Shown here piece by piece: positions 63,971 through 64,000 of a DNA stretch of 64,000 nt (its first letter is position 1; the number at the start of each line of letters is the position of its first letter). The stretch is from contig PKUJ01000011.1 in the NCBI GenBank assembly GCA_002869565.1, forward strand, positions 1 through 64,000. Direction: 5' to 3'. Position numbers and translations under genes: made by a program. The notes beneath the pieces were generated by a model. It was not told the DNA's origin and made no database searches. It saw nothing but the letters and a program-made list of their open reading frames with translations. The DNA comes from Arcobacter sp. (lineage in GTDB: Bacteria; Campylobacterota; Campylobacteria; Campylobacterales; Arcobacteraceae).

Positions 63971-64000
63971 TAATCTTTCATATTCACTTGTTATTATTTT

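Overview
The window is AT-rich, densely packed bacterial chromosome. Gene content (Campylobacterota-type sulfur assimilation, short methyl-accepting chemotaxis and c-di-GMP proteins, an NhaD antiporter, an HI0933-type flavoprotein) points to a member of the Arcobacteraceae. That placement is an inference from gene families and composition, not from a marker gene. I see no rRNA, tRNA, CRISPR array or complete insertion sequence.

Layout. (1) 1-7.2 kb: a chemoreceptor gene broken by an in-frame stop, a globin-coupled EAL phosphodiesterase, uracil-DNA glycosylase, a LemA/TPM-domain operon and a phosphoglycolate-phosphatase-like gene. (2) 7.2-27.3 kb: a phenylacetate (phenylacetyl-CoA) catabolic island. 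A leftward unit paaN-paaY-thioesterase and a rightward unit paaF-G-H-I-J-K (plus a flavodoxin-fold oxidoreductase and an unknown gene) diverge from one control region, followed by the regulator gene paaX. Then come a leftward reductase and di-iron protein pair and a leftward livKHMGF ABC transporter operon that ends in another crotonase gene. (3) 27.3-41.2 kb: accessory and housekeeping genes: NDH-2-like flavoprotein, periplasmic rhodanese, PlsC, a double periplasmic-binding-domain diguanylate cyclase, MoxR/VWA pair, NhaD, a MarR/Bcr efflux unit and a cupin. One 120-nt palindromic mini-element sits at 34.2 kb. (4) 41.2-49.2 kb: a sulfur assimilation operon metY-rrf2-cysK-DUF2061-cysH-cysD-cysN-sulfite reductase, with a perfect palindromic operator and a near-consensus promoter in front. 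(5) 49.3-64 kb: cysteine-desulfurase-like enzyme, two signalling proteins, a metallophosphoesterase, a DNR-like regulator divergent from a YgbA-type nitrosative-stress gene around a perfect TTGAT-N4-ATCAA box, a sensor kinase with its own binding protein, TypA, glutaminase, a b-type cytochrome and a phosphoglycerol-transferase-like membrane enzyme.

How the genes work together. The paa island has ligase (PaaK), the lower pathway (PaaG isomerase, PaaF hydratase, PaaH dehydrogenase, PaaJ thiolase), ring-cleavage product aldehyde oxidation (PaaN, without the hydratase domain of PaaZ), salvage thioesterases (PaaI, PaaY) and the PaaX repressor. It has no paaABCDE epoxidase genes. In their place stands a single 341-residue di-iron carboxylate protein and a reductase with its 2Fe-2S domain at the N terminus, the opposite order from PaaE. 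This pair is the best candidate in the window for an undescribed system: an alternative oxygenase for a CoA-bound or free aromatic acid. The paa and liv control regions share an AATAGCA direct repeat with an 11-bp period, which ties the transporter to the pathway.

Other signals not explained by genes: small ORFs and mutually exclusive hairpins at 57.95-58.18 kb, 11-bp-phased TATTCAT repeats around the last two genes, and FNR/DNR-type boxes before the chemoreceptor/globin-EAL pair and the nitrosative-stress pair.
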